Source of the DNA: Microbacteriaceae bacterium
GTDB lineage: Bacteria > Actinomycetota > Actinomycetes > Actinomycetales > Microbacteriaceae
NCBI GenBank assembly: GCA_025352325.1
Contig: JANXTR010000011.1
Span: 1-41,836 of the forward strand
Direction of reading: 5' to 3'
Length of the DNA: 41,836 nt
How positions within the stretch are numbered: position 1 is the first letter of the stretch; each line of letters starts with the position of its first letter. The notes under the pieces are model-generated. The model saw only the letters and a list, made by a program, of their open reading frames with translations, made no database searches and was not told the origin of the DNA. Shown here in pieces: positions 7,953 through 17,437 of the stretch. The position numbers and the translations under genes were made by a program.

Positions 7953-10531
7953 CCGCCGCCGCGACGGGCACCGCGCCGTCATCGTCATCGTCATCGGGAT
8001 CGGGATCCGCATCCCTCATCCCGCGCCGCCGTCTCCGTCTCCGTCTCCATCTTGCGAGCTGGGTGCAGCGCGCCCGCCGACGCCCCGTCACGATCACGGT
8101 GGTTGGCATCCTCCTGGCGGTCTGGGTGGTCGCGCTGAGCACGGGCCCGAACGGTCCGTTCGCTCCATCGATAGCCGGGATCGACCCGCGCACCCTTCAG
8201 CACCACCAGTGGTGGGGTCTGTTCACCTCGCTGCTGGATGCCGGCACCATTGTTCAGCTGGTGATCGCCGTGATCGCCGCCATCGCCGCGGTCGGCACGG
8301 CGGAGCGCCTGATGGGCTCGGTGCGAACCGCGGTCGCCTTCGTGGTCACCGGTCTCGTGGCCTCAGCTTTGGGCATCGGTCTCGTGGTCCTTGGGATGCA
8401 GCTCGGCGAGTTCTGGTCCACCTCGGTGCGTGGCGTGGTGACGCTCGACCCCCTGACGCCGATCGCCGGAACGCTGGCCTGGGCGAGCGCCTGGGCGACG
8501 GCACTCTGGCGACGACGATTCCGGACCATCCTCGTCGCGGTCTCGACCGCCCTGCTTCTGTACTCCGGCCAGCCCGCCGATCTCAACCTGTTGGTCGCCA
8601 TCGGCATCGGCATCGGTCTCGGTGCGCTGAGCGAGCGGGTCGCTCGACGGGGTGCGGCCGTCCCGTCCTACTGGCGCGGTTCGCGTCAGGAGACCCGGAC
8701 ACTGCTGTCCATCACAACGGTCATCCTGGCGATCGGTCCGCTCCTGACGATCCTGTCGGCGACCCGCTACGGCGTGCTCTCACCGCTCGGTGTCGCGATT
8801 TCGACCGCGTCTCCGTCGGGGGTCGACCACGCCGTCGGCTGCGTCGCCGGGCGCATCGGACAGGCGTGCGTGAATCAGATCACTCATCTGCCGCTGCACA
8901 GCATCGGCGCGACCCTCGTCTCGCTCCTGCCGCTCGCACTGATGGTGATCTGCGCTCTGGGACTGCTTGCGGGTCGACGCGCCGCTCTCGTGGTGTTGAC
9001 GGTGCTGTCGGTGGGGGAGAGCGCACTCGCCGCCTGGTACCTGGGCGTCGTTCCAGCATCCGGTTCGCCGTATGCGATGCCCTTCGCCCCGCAGCGTCAG
9101 GCCGAGCTGGCCCTCTGGCTCGTGGTCAGCGCGCTCGTGCCCCTGGCGTTTGCCGCGGTGCTGATCCTTCAGCGTCGCGCCTTCCCGGTGCGCACCCCCG
9201 CCAGACGGATCAGGCTCTTCCTGCTGGTCACGGCCGGAGCGATCATCGTGCCGAGCGCTCTCTATCTCGGGCTCGGCTGGCTTGCTCGCGCGGGTTTTCA
9301 CCCCATTCCCACCTTCGCCGAACTCGCAGCGAATCTCCCGCAGCGCTTCGTTCCGATCGAGTTTCTCGGAGAATCGCGGCGCGAGTTCGTCCCCGTCACC
9401 CCTCTCACCCATCTGATCAACCAGGCTGTCGGCCCCATGTTCTGGCTGACCGTCGTCATCGGGACAGCGCTGCTGCTGCGGGGGCGAGGGCACTCGGGCT
9501 CCGAGACGCATGCCGGCGAGAAGGTGCGCAGTCTGCTGGCGCTCGGCTCGGGCACGCTCGGCTTCATGGCGACCTGGTCAGGTAACAGGCTGTGGACCGA
9601 TTCCACCGGCACCTTCGGAATCGCCTATCGCGTGGTGAACGGCTACGCCGTGACGACATCCGATCCGATCGGGCGTGCCGGCGATCCGGATGCAGCGCTC
9701 ACCGAGTTCCTCGCGTTCTGCGACGATTCCGCCTGGACTCCCGTGTTCTACAGCGTCCACGAGGAGTGGCGGGCACGGCTGGCCGCGCGAGGCTGGGCAT
9801 CGATCCCGGTCGCGGAGGAAACCACCATCGATCCTCGGGCCTTCACTCTCGAAGGCAAGGCGATGCACGATGTCCGGTATTCGGTCAACCGAGCGGCTCG
9901 AGAAGGCACCCGCGCGGTCTGGGGTCGCTGGCAGGACCTTCCGCTCCGCGTCGCGCTCCAAATCTCGGCGCTCTCGGAACAGTGGATGTCCGATAAGGAC
10001 CTGCCGGAACTCGAGTTCACGCTCGGCGGGCTCGACGAGCTGAGCGACGACGACGTGCTGGTCGGCGTTGCCCTCGACGAGCACGACGTCGTCCAGGCCG
10101 TCACGAGTTGGTTGCCGGTCCAGCGCGATGGGGCAATGGTGGGGCGCACGCTCGACTTCATGCGCCGGAGCCCGGAGGGCTCCAACGGGGTCATGGAGTT
10201 CCTCATCGCCGACGGCCTCCGCCGACTGGGTGAGGAGGGGCTGGAGCTGGCCAGTCTCTCGGGATCCCCGCTCGGCACGCCGGCGGAGAACCTCCCGTCG
10301 AGCGGCCTGCTCGCCCCCGTGCTTGGGCTCGTCGCTCGGACACTCGAGCCCGTCTACGGGTTCCGCTCCCTCTTGCGCTTCAAACGCAAGTTCGCACCCA
10401 CCCTGGCGCCGATGCACCTGGTGTTCCGCGATCCGGTCCAGCTCCCAGGGATCGGTCTCGCCATCGCACGCTGCTACCTGCCCACGATGACCCTCAGCCA
10501 GGCTCGACGGGCACTCGGCGGCCGTGCCTGA
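7949..10531 (+). CDS. MprF-like aminoacyl-phosphatidylglycerol synthase (DUF2156) with rhomboid-like membrane domain
   Basis: The product has 860 residues. After a Ser-rich N terminus it has a rhomboid-like membrane region (about 50-240, DPRTLQHHQWWGLFTSLLDAG; no catalytic Ser/His pair was evident) and further helices to about residue 520. The C-terminal GNAT-fold DUF2156 domain covers about 530-830 (GTLGFMATWSGNRLW, NGYAVTTSDPIG, LEPVYGFRSLLRFKRKFAP). Such enzymes transfer lysine or alanine from charged tRNA to phosphatidylglycerol or diacylglycerol, lowering the negative surface charge and raising resistance to cationic peptides. It overlaps the esterase gene by 4 bases. The amino acid used cannot be told from sequence. 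leuA follows but has its own leader. Confidence 0.85.
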   Translation: MTAAATGTAPSSSSSSGSGSASLIPRRRLRLRLHLASWVQRARRRPVTITVVGILLAVWVVALSTGPNGPFAPSIAGIDPRTLQHHQWWGLFTSLLDAGTIVQLVIAVIAAIAAVGTAERLMGSVRTAVAFVVTGLVASALGIGLVVLGMQLGEFWSTSVRGVVTLDPLTPIAGTLAWASAWATALWRRRFRTILVAVSTALLLYSGQPADLNLLVAIGIGIGLGALSERVARRGAAVPSYWRGSRQETRTLLSITTVILAIGPLLTILSATRYGVLSPLGVAISTASPSGVDHAVGCVAGRIGQACVNQITHLPLHSIGATLVSLLPLALMVICALGLLAGRRAALVVLTVLSVGESALAAWYLGVVPASGSPYAMPFAPQRQAELALWLVVSALVPLAFAAVLILQRRAFPVRTPARRIRLFLLVTAGAIIVPSALYLGLGWLARAGFHPIPTFAELAANLPQRFVPIEFLGESRREFVPVTPLTHLINQAVGPMFWLTVVIGTALLLRGRGHSGSETHAGEKVRSLLALGSGTLGFMATWSGNRLWTDSTGTFGIAYRVVNGYAVTTSDPIGRAGDPDAALTEFLAFCDDSAWTPVFYSVHEEWRARLAARGWASIPVAEETTIDPRAFTLEGKAMHDVRYSVNRAAREGTRAVWGRWQDLPLRVALQISALSEQWMSDKDLPELEFTLGGLDELSDDDVLVGVALDEHDVVQAVTSWLPVQRDGAMVGRTLDFMRRSPEGSNGVMEFLIADGLRRLGEEGLELASLSGSPLGTPAENLPSSGLLAPVLGLVARTLEPVYGFRSLLRFKRKFAPTLAPMHLVFRDPVQLPGIGLAIARCYLPTMTLSQARRALGGRA

Positions 10532-10541
10532 GCGCGCGCGG

Positions 10542-10550
10542 TGCTACTCT
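10542..10550 (+). promoter_or_regulatory. Extended -10 promoter of the leuA leader
   Basis: TGC followed by TACTCT forms an extended -10 element. The leader peptide ATG at 10557 is 6 nt after it, so the leader peptide itself would be translated from a leaderless transcript. No good -35 was seen, as is usual for extended -10 promoters. Confidence 0.55.
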
Positions 10551-10556
10551 GGTGGC

Positions 10557-10598
10557 ATGTTCGGCTCGCTTCTTCTTAGCTGCCGCGGCGAGGTCTAG
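10557..10598 (+). CDS. leuA leader peptide (attenuation)
   Basis: A 13-codon frame reads MFGSLLLSCRGEV and contains three consecutive leucine codons (CTT, 10569-10577), a codon rare in this GC-rich genome. It lies 77 nt upstream of leuA. Leu-rich leader peptides upstream of leuA are known in actinobacteria, where ribosome pausing at Leu codons controls a downstream RNA structure. The use of rare CTT codons rather than CTG/CTC would make the pause sensitive to leucyl-tRNA supply. Too short for routine gene finding. Confidence 0.7.
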   Translation: MFGSLLLSCRGEV

Positions 10599-10622
10599 TT
10601 CACTCAGGCCCTCTCGTCGCGG
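10583..10622 (+). promoter_or_regulatory. Hairpin of the leuA attenuator
   Basis: CGCGGCGAG (10584-10592) pairs completely with CTCGTCGCG (10613-10621), allowing one G-U. One pair can be added on each side for an 11-bp stem at 10583-10593 / 10612-10622. The left arm begins within the last codons of the leader peptide, right after the Leu codons, so ribosome position decides whether it forms. There is no U-run after the stem, so it may be an anti-terminator or act on translation or via Rho. Confidence 0.55.
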
Positions 10623-10653
10623 AGTTCCGTCGTTGCCTGACACTCCAGACTGA

Positions 10654-12441
<1,788 letters not shown>

Positions 12442-12448
12442 GGCGTCG

Positions 12449-12472
12449 CGGCCGGTTCTCTGCGCCCGGCCG
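12449..12472. terminator. Possible bidirectional terminator between leuA and the HNH gene
   Basis: CGGCCGG (12449-12455) and CCGGCCG (12466-12472) form a 7-bp GC stem with a 10-nt loop in the 37-nt gap between convergent genes. There is no clear U-run. Confidence 0.4.
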
Positions 12473-12478
12473 GGCCGC

Positions 12479-13768
12479 TCACCCTGCCTGGAGCCGCCTC
12501 GCCAACGGACTCTTACTCGGTGCTGGAATCGGTGCGCGGCTCGGGTCGACTGATCGGGGTGGAATCAGGACGTAGTTCACCCCGGCCCGCTCCGTCTGGT
12601 GCGCGGCTGTGCGCACGACCCGCCACCCGTTGTTGTGAAGCATCAGATGGTGGTGCCGGCAAAGCAGCACGCCGTTGGCCAGGTCCGTTCGGCCGCCCTC
12701 GATCCAGGGCGTGATGTGGTGTGCCTCGCACCAGGAGGGTGGTCGATCGCACTCCGGAAAGAGACACCCTCCGTCGCGCGCTGCCAACCCGACGCGCTGT
12801 CGCGGGGTGAACCGCCGCTGTTCGCGGCCGACGTTGACCGCCTGGCCCAGCGTGTCGAACTGCACCGGCACGACTCCCGCTTCGCAGATCTGACGCTCGA
12901 CGGTCTGGACGCTGATCGGCGCCGACTGCCCCTCGATCTGACCGGCGCCAACCCGTCGCGCGAGGTCGCGCTCGGTGACGAGCACGCGCACCGCCGGACG
13001 GTGAGCCGGGAGGACCTGGGAATCTGCTTCGGTACCCAGCCGCACGAGTTCGACGAAGGCGTCCAGGGCGAGTTGCTCGGTGGTGCGCTCGTCACGCACG
13101 AGATCCTCGGCTCGGGCAGACGCCGCAGGATCGACGAATCGCGGCCCGCCGAGACGGGGTGAGGTGGCTCCGTCGTAGGCGGCGACGATGACGGCCGCAG
13201 ATTCGGGGTCGAGCAGGCCGTACATCCGCGTCATCCCATCGCCGACCGCCGAGAGCCGCAAGAATCTCTGCTCGCGCAGGTGCCGCTCGCGATCGGCGAC
13301 ACCGTCTTCGTCGAGCTCGGCGCGGACCTCGCGCGCACGGGCTCCGAGCTTTTCGACCGAGAGATCGGCGGCCTCCGAAATCAGGCCCTGGACCGCTTCT
13401 TCAGGGACCGTGTCACCCACACCGGAGTGGATCGCGTCCGCAGCGTCGAGACCGAGCGCCCCGGAGGTGACAGCCTCACTGAGGAGTGAGCCGGGTGGCA
13501 GCGCGCCGACGCGCACCATCGTCTGCGCTTCACGGGCCGAGCCACCCGTCATGAGCTGCACGAGCTTCTCGGGCGTGCGCGCTCCGAGCCGCTGCGCAAG
13601 CCCCTCATGACCGAGTTCACGGCGCGAGCGGAAGGCGATCTCGGCCGCGACGAGGGCCGACTGCGCACCCACTCGTCGACGCTCTGTCGCCAGCGAGCGC
13701 TGCGCATCGAGCAACGAGCTGTCAGACAGTTCGCTTGCCGAGAGCGCTGTCGCAACGGGGAAGGCCAT
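12479..13768 (-). CDS. HNH endonuclease of the DUF222 / 13E12 repeat family
   Basis: The 429-residue protein has a DUF222 helical region (about 20-300) followed by an HNH domain near residues 330-385. Its motif includes CLFPECDRPPSWCEAHHITP and LANGVLLCRHHHLMLHNNGW, with the zinc-binding Cys and His ligands and catalytic His all present. This family is abundant and variable in copy number in actinobacteria. Its biological role is not settled, but several mycobacterial members are DNA-damage induced. ATG 13768 (MAFPVATAL) is preferred over the TTG at 13783 because a -10-like CAGAAT lies 5 nt upstream and the longer start would overlap it. A LexA-type box covers the -35 region, so SOS control is likely. 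Confidence 0.9.
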   Translation of the reverse strand: MAFPVATALSASELSDSSLLDAQRSLATERRRVGAQSALVAAEIAFRSRRELGHEGLAQRLGARTPEKLVQLMTGGSAREAQTMVRVGALPPGSLLSEAVTSGALGLDAADAIHSGVGDTVPEEAVQGLISEAADLSVEKLGARAREVRAELDEDGVADRERHLREQRFLRLSAVGDGMTRMYGLLDPESAAVIVAAYDGATSPRLGGPRFVDPAASARAEDLVRDERTTEQLALDAFVELVRLGTEADSQVLPAHRPAVRVLVTERDLARRVGAGQIEGQSAPISVQTVERQICEAGVVPVQFDTLGQAVNVGREQRRFTPRQRVGLAARDGGCLFPECDRPPSWCEAHHITPWIEGGRTDLANGVLLCRHHHLMLHNNGWRVVRTAAHQTERAGVNYVLIPPRSVDPSRAPIPAPSKSPLARRLQAG

Positions 13769-13773
13769 GCCCC

Positions 13774-13779
13774 ATTCTG
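13774..13779 (-). promoter_or_regulatory. -10-like hexamer of the HNH gene
   Basis: CAGAAT on the minus strand ends 5 nt before ATG 13768. The -35 position would fall at about 13797-13802, inside the LexA-like box. Confidence 0.4.
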
Positions 13780-13786
13780 ACAAGAG

Positions 13787-13802
13787 TCGAACATATGTAC
13801 TA
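13787..13802 (-). promoter_or_regulatory. Putative LexA (SOS) box
   Basis: TCGAACATATGTACTA on the plus strand matches 14 of 16 positions of the actinobacterial SOS operator TCGAAC-N4-GTTCGA when the second half is read with the common ATAT centre. The first half is perfect; the second half GTACTA matches 4 of 6. It sits 19-34 nt upstream of the HNH gene start, over the expected -35. It overlaps a separate perfect 12-bp palindrome, TGTACTAGTACA (13796-13807). Confidence 0.6.
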
Positions 13803-13849
13803 GTACAAGATCTTCGCGAAACGACGCCTGTGGAGGAGAAGACGAGAGC

Positions 13850-14530
13850 TCAGGAAGCCCGTGAACCACGCCACCCACGCCGCAACGGCCGCTGTTCGGG
13901 CAGCGTCCAGTGGAACAGCACCGCGAGCACCCGCACCACGAACGTCAGCACGACGCAGACGATTGCCGCGAGGATCGTCGGCGCTCCGAACGCTATGAAC
14001 GCCACGAGACTCGTCGCGCCGACCAGCGCCGCCACCGCGTAGAGCGACCCCACCTGCATCAGGGCGATGGGCACGCTCAGCAGCAGATCACGCAGGATCG
14101 AACCGCCAACGGCCGACACCGCCCCCACGAAGATCGCCGGGATCGCCGGCAGCCCTCCCGCGAGCGCGGCCGTCGTCCCAATGGCGCCGAAGATGCCGAT
14201 CGTGAGGGCGTCGAGCGCCGTGATCAGCGGTTGGATCTGCGTGAAGATGCGTTGCAGCAGCATCCCGATCAGCGCACTCGCCGTGGCGACGGGCAGATAC
14301 CAGTTGCTCAGCAGGGCTGTCGGAACCTGATTTAGCAGGATGTCGCGCAGAATGCCGCCGCCGAACCCGGTCGCGATGCCGATGATGGCCACTCCGAGCA
14401 GGTCCAGCCGTCGGTCACGGAACTGCGCCGCGAACAGCGCCCCCTGCAGGCTCCCGATCCCGACCGCGAGCAGGTTCGCCCAGAGCGGGATGACGTCGGC
14501 GATCCCCGCCGTCACGAGCGACGACGTCAT
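13850..14530 (-). CDS. TRIC-type cation channel family protein (UPF0126)
   Basis: This is a 226-residue integral membrane protein with two copies of the UPF0126 unit. Each carries the conserved glycine-rich turn GGGILRDILL and GGSILRDLLL, with about seven hydrophobic segments in total. The prokaryotic TRIC family forms trimeric K+-permeable channels in the cytoplasmic membrane; ion choice here is inferred from the family. The gene starts at ATG 14530, overlapping the stop of the DUF1089 gene by 4 bases, so it is the last gene of a three-gene minus-strand operon. The C terminus is basic (RPLRRGWRGSRAS). Confidence 0.88.
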   Translation of the reverse strand: MTSSLVTAGIADVIPLWANLLAVGIGSLQGALFAAQFRDRRLDLLGVAIIGIATGFGGGILRDILLNQVPTALLSNWYLPVATASALIGMLLQRIFTQIQPLITALDALTIGIFGAIGTTAALAGGLPAIPAIFVGAVSAVGGSILRDLLLSVPIALMQVGSLYAVAALVGATSLVAFIAFGAPTILAAIVCVVLTFVVRVLAVLFHWTLPEQRPLRRGWRGSRAS

Positions 14531-15051
14531 AGTCGCTCGAAGAGCCCCGGGTAGTCGACCACGAAGCCGTCGAGGTCGACCGTGATCTCGCGGCTGAAGT
14601 CGCTATCGAGGGATTCGTAGAGATAGGTGTCCTCGTCGAGACGTGTGTAGCGCTGTTCGTCGATGGTGACCTCAAGATCGGGAAAAGAGACGTACGCGGC
14701 CGTGATGTCGCCTTCGTCGCCGACCGCCAGATCCAGTCGCCGGATCGGCAGGGTGTTGGTGAACGGCGTGATCGCGAGGTCGAGGTCGATCGCGTCGCCG
14801 AGGTCGCTGCGCACCTCGCCGTCGACCTCCCAGCCGCCGCGGCCGTCGAAAGTGATCAGCAGGGTGCGTTCCTCGCTGGCGGCCTCGAGACGCAACTGGC
14901 GGAAGGTCCAGTCGCTCTCGCAGACGATCTCGTAGCTGTAGCGCCCGCGAGCGGAGTCGATGATGGATGTCGCGCGCATCATGCCGCCTTCTTCGACGCG
15001 AATCCGCTCGAGGCCGTCATACTCGAGTCCTCGCCAGATGTAGTCCGCCAT
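14527..15051 (-). CDS. Putative glycolipid-binding family protein (DUF1089)
   Basis: The 174-residue protein has no signal peptide or membrane segment and is rich in beta strands and acidic residues. It shows the family pattern WRGLEYDGLERIRVE near the N terminus, YEIVCESDWTFRQLRL, then GRGGWEVDG, IDLDLAITPFTNTLPIRRLD and a C-terminal LDGFVVDYPGLFERL. Members are named for distant structural resemblance to glycolipid-binding proteins; no biochemical role is established. It begins 5 nt after the PPOX-family gene stop and overlaps the TRIC gene start, so the three are probably co-transcribed. Confidence 0.8.
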   Translation of the reverse strand: MADYIWRGLEYDGLERIRVEEGGMMRATSIIDSARGRYSYEIVCESDWTFRQLRLEAASEERTLLITFDGRGGWEVDGEVRSDLGDAIDLDLAITPFTNTLPIRRLDLAVGDEGDITAAYVSFPDLEVTIDEQRYTRLDEDTYLYESLDSDFSREITVDLDGFVVDYPGLFERL

Positions 15052-15055
15052 GTCG

Positions 15056-15454
15056 CTAGTTTGGCGTGCTAGGCGCCTTCATGCCGGGCGACCCCATCAC
15101 CTTCGTGATGTCGATGAGGATCGCGACCCGCTCGGGGTTCACGCGCGGCTGCCGGTAGCGCTCCGCATACAGGGCGACCGCCTCGGCCACCGCCTCGGCA
15201 TCATCGAGCACGCGCCCGGTTCCGATCAGCGTGATCCAGGTCGCTCCGTCGTACTGGCTGATCGTGGCGTGCTCGCGCAGGCGGATGTTTCGCACCTTCT
15301 GCGACGACCCGCTCGCGATCACGCGCGCGACTCCGTCTTTCACCGTAAACCCCACCGGGACCGCGTGCACGGTCCCGTCGGCGGCGAGCGTCGAAAGGGT
15401 GGCCAGGTGTCGTTCGGTGACGAATTCCTGGGCTCGATCGGTGAGATTCAACAC
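15056..15454 (-). CDS. PPOX-class (pyridoxamine 5'-phosphate oxidase-like) F420/FMN-dependent protein
   Basis: From GTG 15454 (VLNLTDRAQEFVTERH) the product has 132 residues and forms the split-barrel flavin-binding fold. FVTERHLATLSTLAADGTVHAVPVGFTV is the typical first half, with SSQKVRNIRLREHATISQY and a WITLIGTGRVLDDAEAV strand. Family members bind F420 or FMN and reduce or oxidise small substrates, but the substrate here is unknown. The frame stays open to 15541, but that would add a low-quality Arg/Thr/Ser-rich extension toward the recO promoter. A -10-like GAGACT 6 nt before GTG 15454 supports the shorter form. First gene of the operon with DUF1089 and TRIC. Confidence 0.8.
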   Translation of the reverse strand: MLNLTDRAQEFVTERHLATLSTLAADGTVHAVPVGFTVKDGVARVIASGSSQKVRNIRLREHATISQYDGATWITLIGTGRVLDDAEAVAEAVALYAERYRQPRVNPERVAILIDITKVMGSPGMKAPSTPN

Positions 15455-15460
15455 CTCACT

Positions 15461-15466
15461 AGTCTC
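15461..15466 (-). promoter_or_regulatory. -10-like hexamer of the PPOX operon
   Basis: GAGACT on the minus strand, 6 nt before GTG 15454. The match to TANNNT is partial (second A and last T), so it is weak on its own but fits the spacing seen at other genes in the window. Confidence 0.3.
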
Positions 15467-15549
15467 TCCCGAAGATCTGGTCGGAGTGGTGCATCGCCGG
15501 ATCTGGGCGATTCCGTCACCTCTTCCGGTTGTGGAGGACAAGACCCTGG

Positions 15550-15555
15550 GACAAT
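15550..15555 (+). promoter_or_regulatory. -10-like hexamer of recO
   Basis: GACAAT is 6 nt before ATG 15562. A possible -35, TTGTGG, lies at 15529-15534 with a short 15-nt spacer. It predicts a leaderless recO transcript. Confidence 0.4.
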
Positions 15556-15561
15556 AGCTGC

Positions 15562-16293
15562 ATGCCCACCTACCGCGACGAAGCCGTCGTGCTGCGCACC
15601 CACAAGCTGGGTGAGGCCGACCGCATCGTCACAATGCTCAGCAGGCAGCACGGCAAGATCCGCGCGGTCGCGAAGGGCGTGCGGCGCACCGGGTCGCGGT
15701 TCGGCGCGAGGCTCGAGCCGTTCATGGTCGTGGACGCGCAGTTCTACATCGGACGCTCGCTCGACATCGTGCAGCAGGCGGAGTCGCTCGGCTCCTACGG
15801 GGCCGACATCGTCGCCGATTACCCGAGCTTCACCGCGGCGAACGCCATGGTCGAGGCGGCTGACCGGCTCAGCGACCATGAGGCGGGCATCCAGCACTAT
15901 CTGCTGCTCGTCGGAGCGCTGCGCTCGCTGGCCAAGGGCGAACACTCGCCGGGGCTGACTCTCGACTCCTACCTGCTGCGGGCCCTCTCGATCGCCGGGT
16001 GGGCTCCCAGCTTCATCGACTGCGCCGTCACGGGCGCGCCCGGACCGCACACCGCCTTCGTCGTGCAGCTCGGCGGAGTGGTGGCCGACGATGTCGCACC
16101 GCACGGCGCCCCGCGGCTCGATCCCGCAACCGTCGATCTCCTGGCCTCGCTGCTCGCCGGCGAATGGGAGGCCGCCGAGGCCGCTGATGAGCGCTCGCAG
16201 GCGCAGGCGAGCGGTGTCGTCGCTGCCTACACGCAGTTCCACCTGGAGCGCGGCCTGCGCTCGCTCGAGCACCAGGACCGCACGACCGCATGA
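15562..16293 (+). CDS. recO: DNA repair protein RecO
   Basis: RecO mediates RecA loading onto SSB-coated single-stranded DNA in the RecFOR pathway. The 243-residue product begins with [20 protein letters not shown] (OB fold). It continues with [20 protein letters not shown] and [14 protein letters not shown], the region that contacts DNA, and ends in a helical domain. A Cys4 zinc site is not complete here (only one Cys, in FIDCAVTG, is evident), as is common in some actinobacterial versions. Its TGA overlaps the uppS ATG (ATGA). Start chosen at ATG 15562 because upstream codons lie in the promoter. Confidence 0.95.
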   Translation: MPTYRDEAVVLRTHKLGEADRIVTMLSRQHGKIRAVAKGVRRTGSRFGARLEPFMVVDAQFYIGRSLDIVQQAESLGSYGADIVADYPSFTAANAMVEAADRLSDHEAGIQHYLLLVGALRSLAKGEHSPGLTLDSYLLRALSIAGWAPSFIDCAVTGAPGPHTAFVVQLGGVVADDVAPHGAPRLDPATVDLLASLLAGEWEAAEAADERSQAQASGVVAAYTQFHLERGLRSLEHQDRTTA

Positions 16294-17147
16294 CGGTGGC
16301 TCGTCGCCCGAGGGGCGAGAAAATGGGTAAAGCCCAAGGTCTAGGCGACCCCGTCACGAAGACCCACAAGGACGCCGTCGACTTCAAGCCGATCGACTGG
16401 ACGGGCCTGTACCCGCCCGCGCTTCCGAAGAACGCGGTGCCGGATCACGTCGCCATCGTCATGGACGGCAACGGTCGCTGGGCGAACAAGCAGGGCCTCA
16501 CGCGCATCGAAGGTCACCGCGCGGGGGAGGCGGCGCTCCTGGATGTCGTGGCCGGCGCCATCCAGCTCGGGGTGAAGCACCTCAGCGTCTACGCCTTCTC
16601 GACCGAGAACTGGTCGCGCAGCCCCGACGAGGTGCGCTTCCTGATGGGCTTCAATCGAGACGTGCTGCACCGTCGCCGCGACCAGCTCAACGACTGGGGC
16701 GTGCGGGTGCGCTGGGCGGGACGGCGGCCGCGGCTGTGGCGTTCGGTGATCGACGAGTTGCAGTTCGCCGAGCGGCTGACGGCGAAGAACTCGGCCCTGA
16801 CCCTCACCATGTGCGTCAACTACGGGGGACGCACCGAGATCGCGGATGCCGTGCGCGCGATCGCCGAGGAGGTCAAAGCTGGGCGTATTAAGCCCTCCGG
16901 CATCAGCGAGAAGACCATCCAAAAACACCTGTACCTGCCGGATCTGCCCGACGTTGACCTCTTCGTGAGGAGCTCGGGAGAGCAGCGCACCAGCAACTTC
17001 CAGCTCTGGCAGAGCGCGTACGCCGAGATGGTGTTCCTGGACACCTTGTGGCCTGACTTCTCGCGCGTCGACCTGTGGCAGGCCATCGAGCTGTACGCGC
17101 GGCGCACGCGACGCTTCGGCGGCGCGGTGGACGCTCCTACGCTCTAA
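16290..17147 (+). CDS. uppS: Isoprenyl transferase (undecaprenyl/decaprenyl diphosphate synthase)
   Basis: This cis-prenyltransferase adds isopentenyl units to make the long polyprenyl diphosphate carrier for peptidoglycan and other wall polymers. The 285-residue product shows [13 protein letters not shown] (catalytic Asp), [35 protein letters not shown] and the C-terminal [24 protein letters not shown] (pyrophosphate-binding Arg/Ser). Translation is coupled to recO at ATG 16290; an internal ATG at 16323 is an alternative. In the same position in mycobacteria the recO-linked enzyme makes decaprenyl diphosphate, so chain length here is uncertain. Its stop overlaps the end of a convergent kinase relic. 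Confidence 0.95.
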   Translation: MTVARRPRGEKMGKAQGLGDPVTKTHKDAVDFKPIDWTGLYPPALPKNAVPDHVAIVMDGNGRWANKQGLTRIEGHRAGEAALLDVVAGAIQLGVKHLSVYAFSTENWSRSPDEVRFLMGFNRDVLHRRRDQLNDWGVRVRWAGRRPRLWRSVIDELQFAERLTAKNSALTLTMCVNYGGRTEIADAVRAIAEEVKAGRIKPSGISEKTIQKHLYLPDLPDVDLFVRSSGEQRTSNFQLWQSAYAEMVFLDTLWPDFSRVDLWQAIELYARRTRRFGGAVDAPTL

Positions 17148-17428
17148 GCCGAGTCGAGGCGCTTGAGCCAGGCATCGACATCGCGTCGGTGACGCAATCG
17201 GACGATCCGCAGTTCCAAATGCTCCAACGCCGCCCCCGCGACATGCTCGCGCCAGCCGTTCCGCGTGCGCGTCCAGTCCGGTCCGTGCCGGAGGGCGTCG
17301 ATCTCGGTGTGCGGGTTACCGGTGCGCGCCGCGATCGCCCGAGCCAGCGTCGTCTTCCCCGAGCCCGAGACCCCGGCGAGCAGGATGCGCTGCGGTCGCG
17401 GCTCCAGGGGATCGCGCGCCGACAGCAT
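17144..17428 (-). pseudogene. P-loop (topology-modulation/FlaR-like) kinase with large internal deletion
   Basis: The 94-residue frame is open from ATG 17428 and keeps both ends of an approximately 190-residue nucleotide kinase family. The N terminus RILLAGVSGSGKTTLARAIA has a perfect Walker A and continues with GNPHTEIDALRHGPDWT. The C terminus HLELRIVRLRHRRDVDAWL is the usual last strand and helix. The middle, which holds the Walker B/lid Arg residues and most of the core, is missing; the join falls at about HGPDWT-RTRNGW. Because the reading frame was preserved it may still be translated, but catalysis is unlikely. The stop overlaps the uppS stop on the opposite strand. Confidence 0.7.
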
Positions 17429-17437
17429 CCGGCGATT

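Noticed and set aside
12513-12767. Alternative minus-strand frame within the HNH gene (SGVRSTTLLVRGTPHHALDRG)
   Set aside because: It is a shifted frame of the HNH domain, which is intact in the main frame.
15455-15541. Longer N terminus of the PPOX protein up to 15541
   Set aside because: The added residues are low-complexity, unlike the family, and would run into the divergent recO promoter region; GTG 15454 gives the normal fold start.
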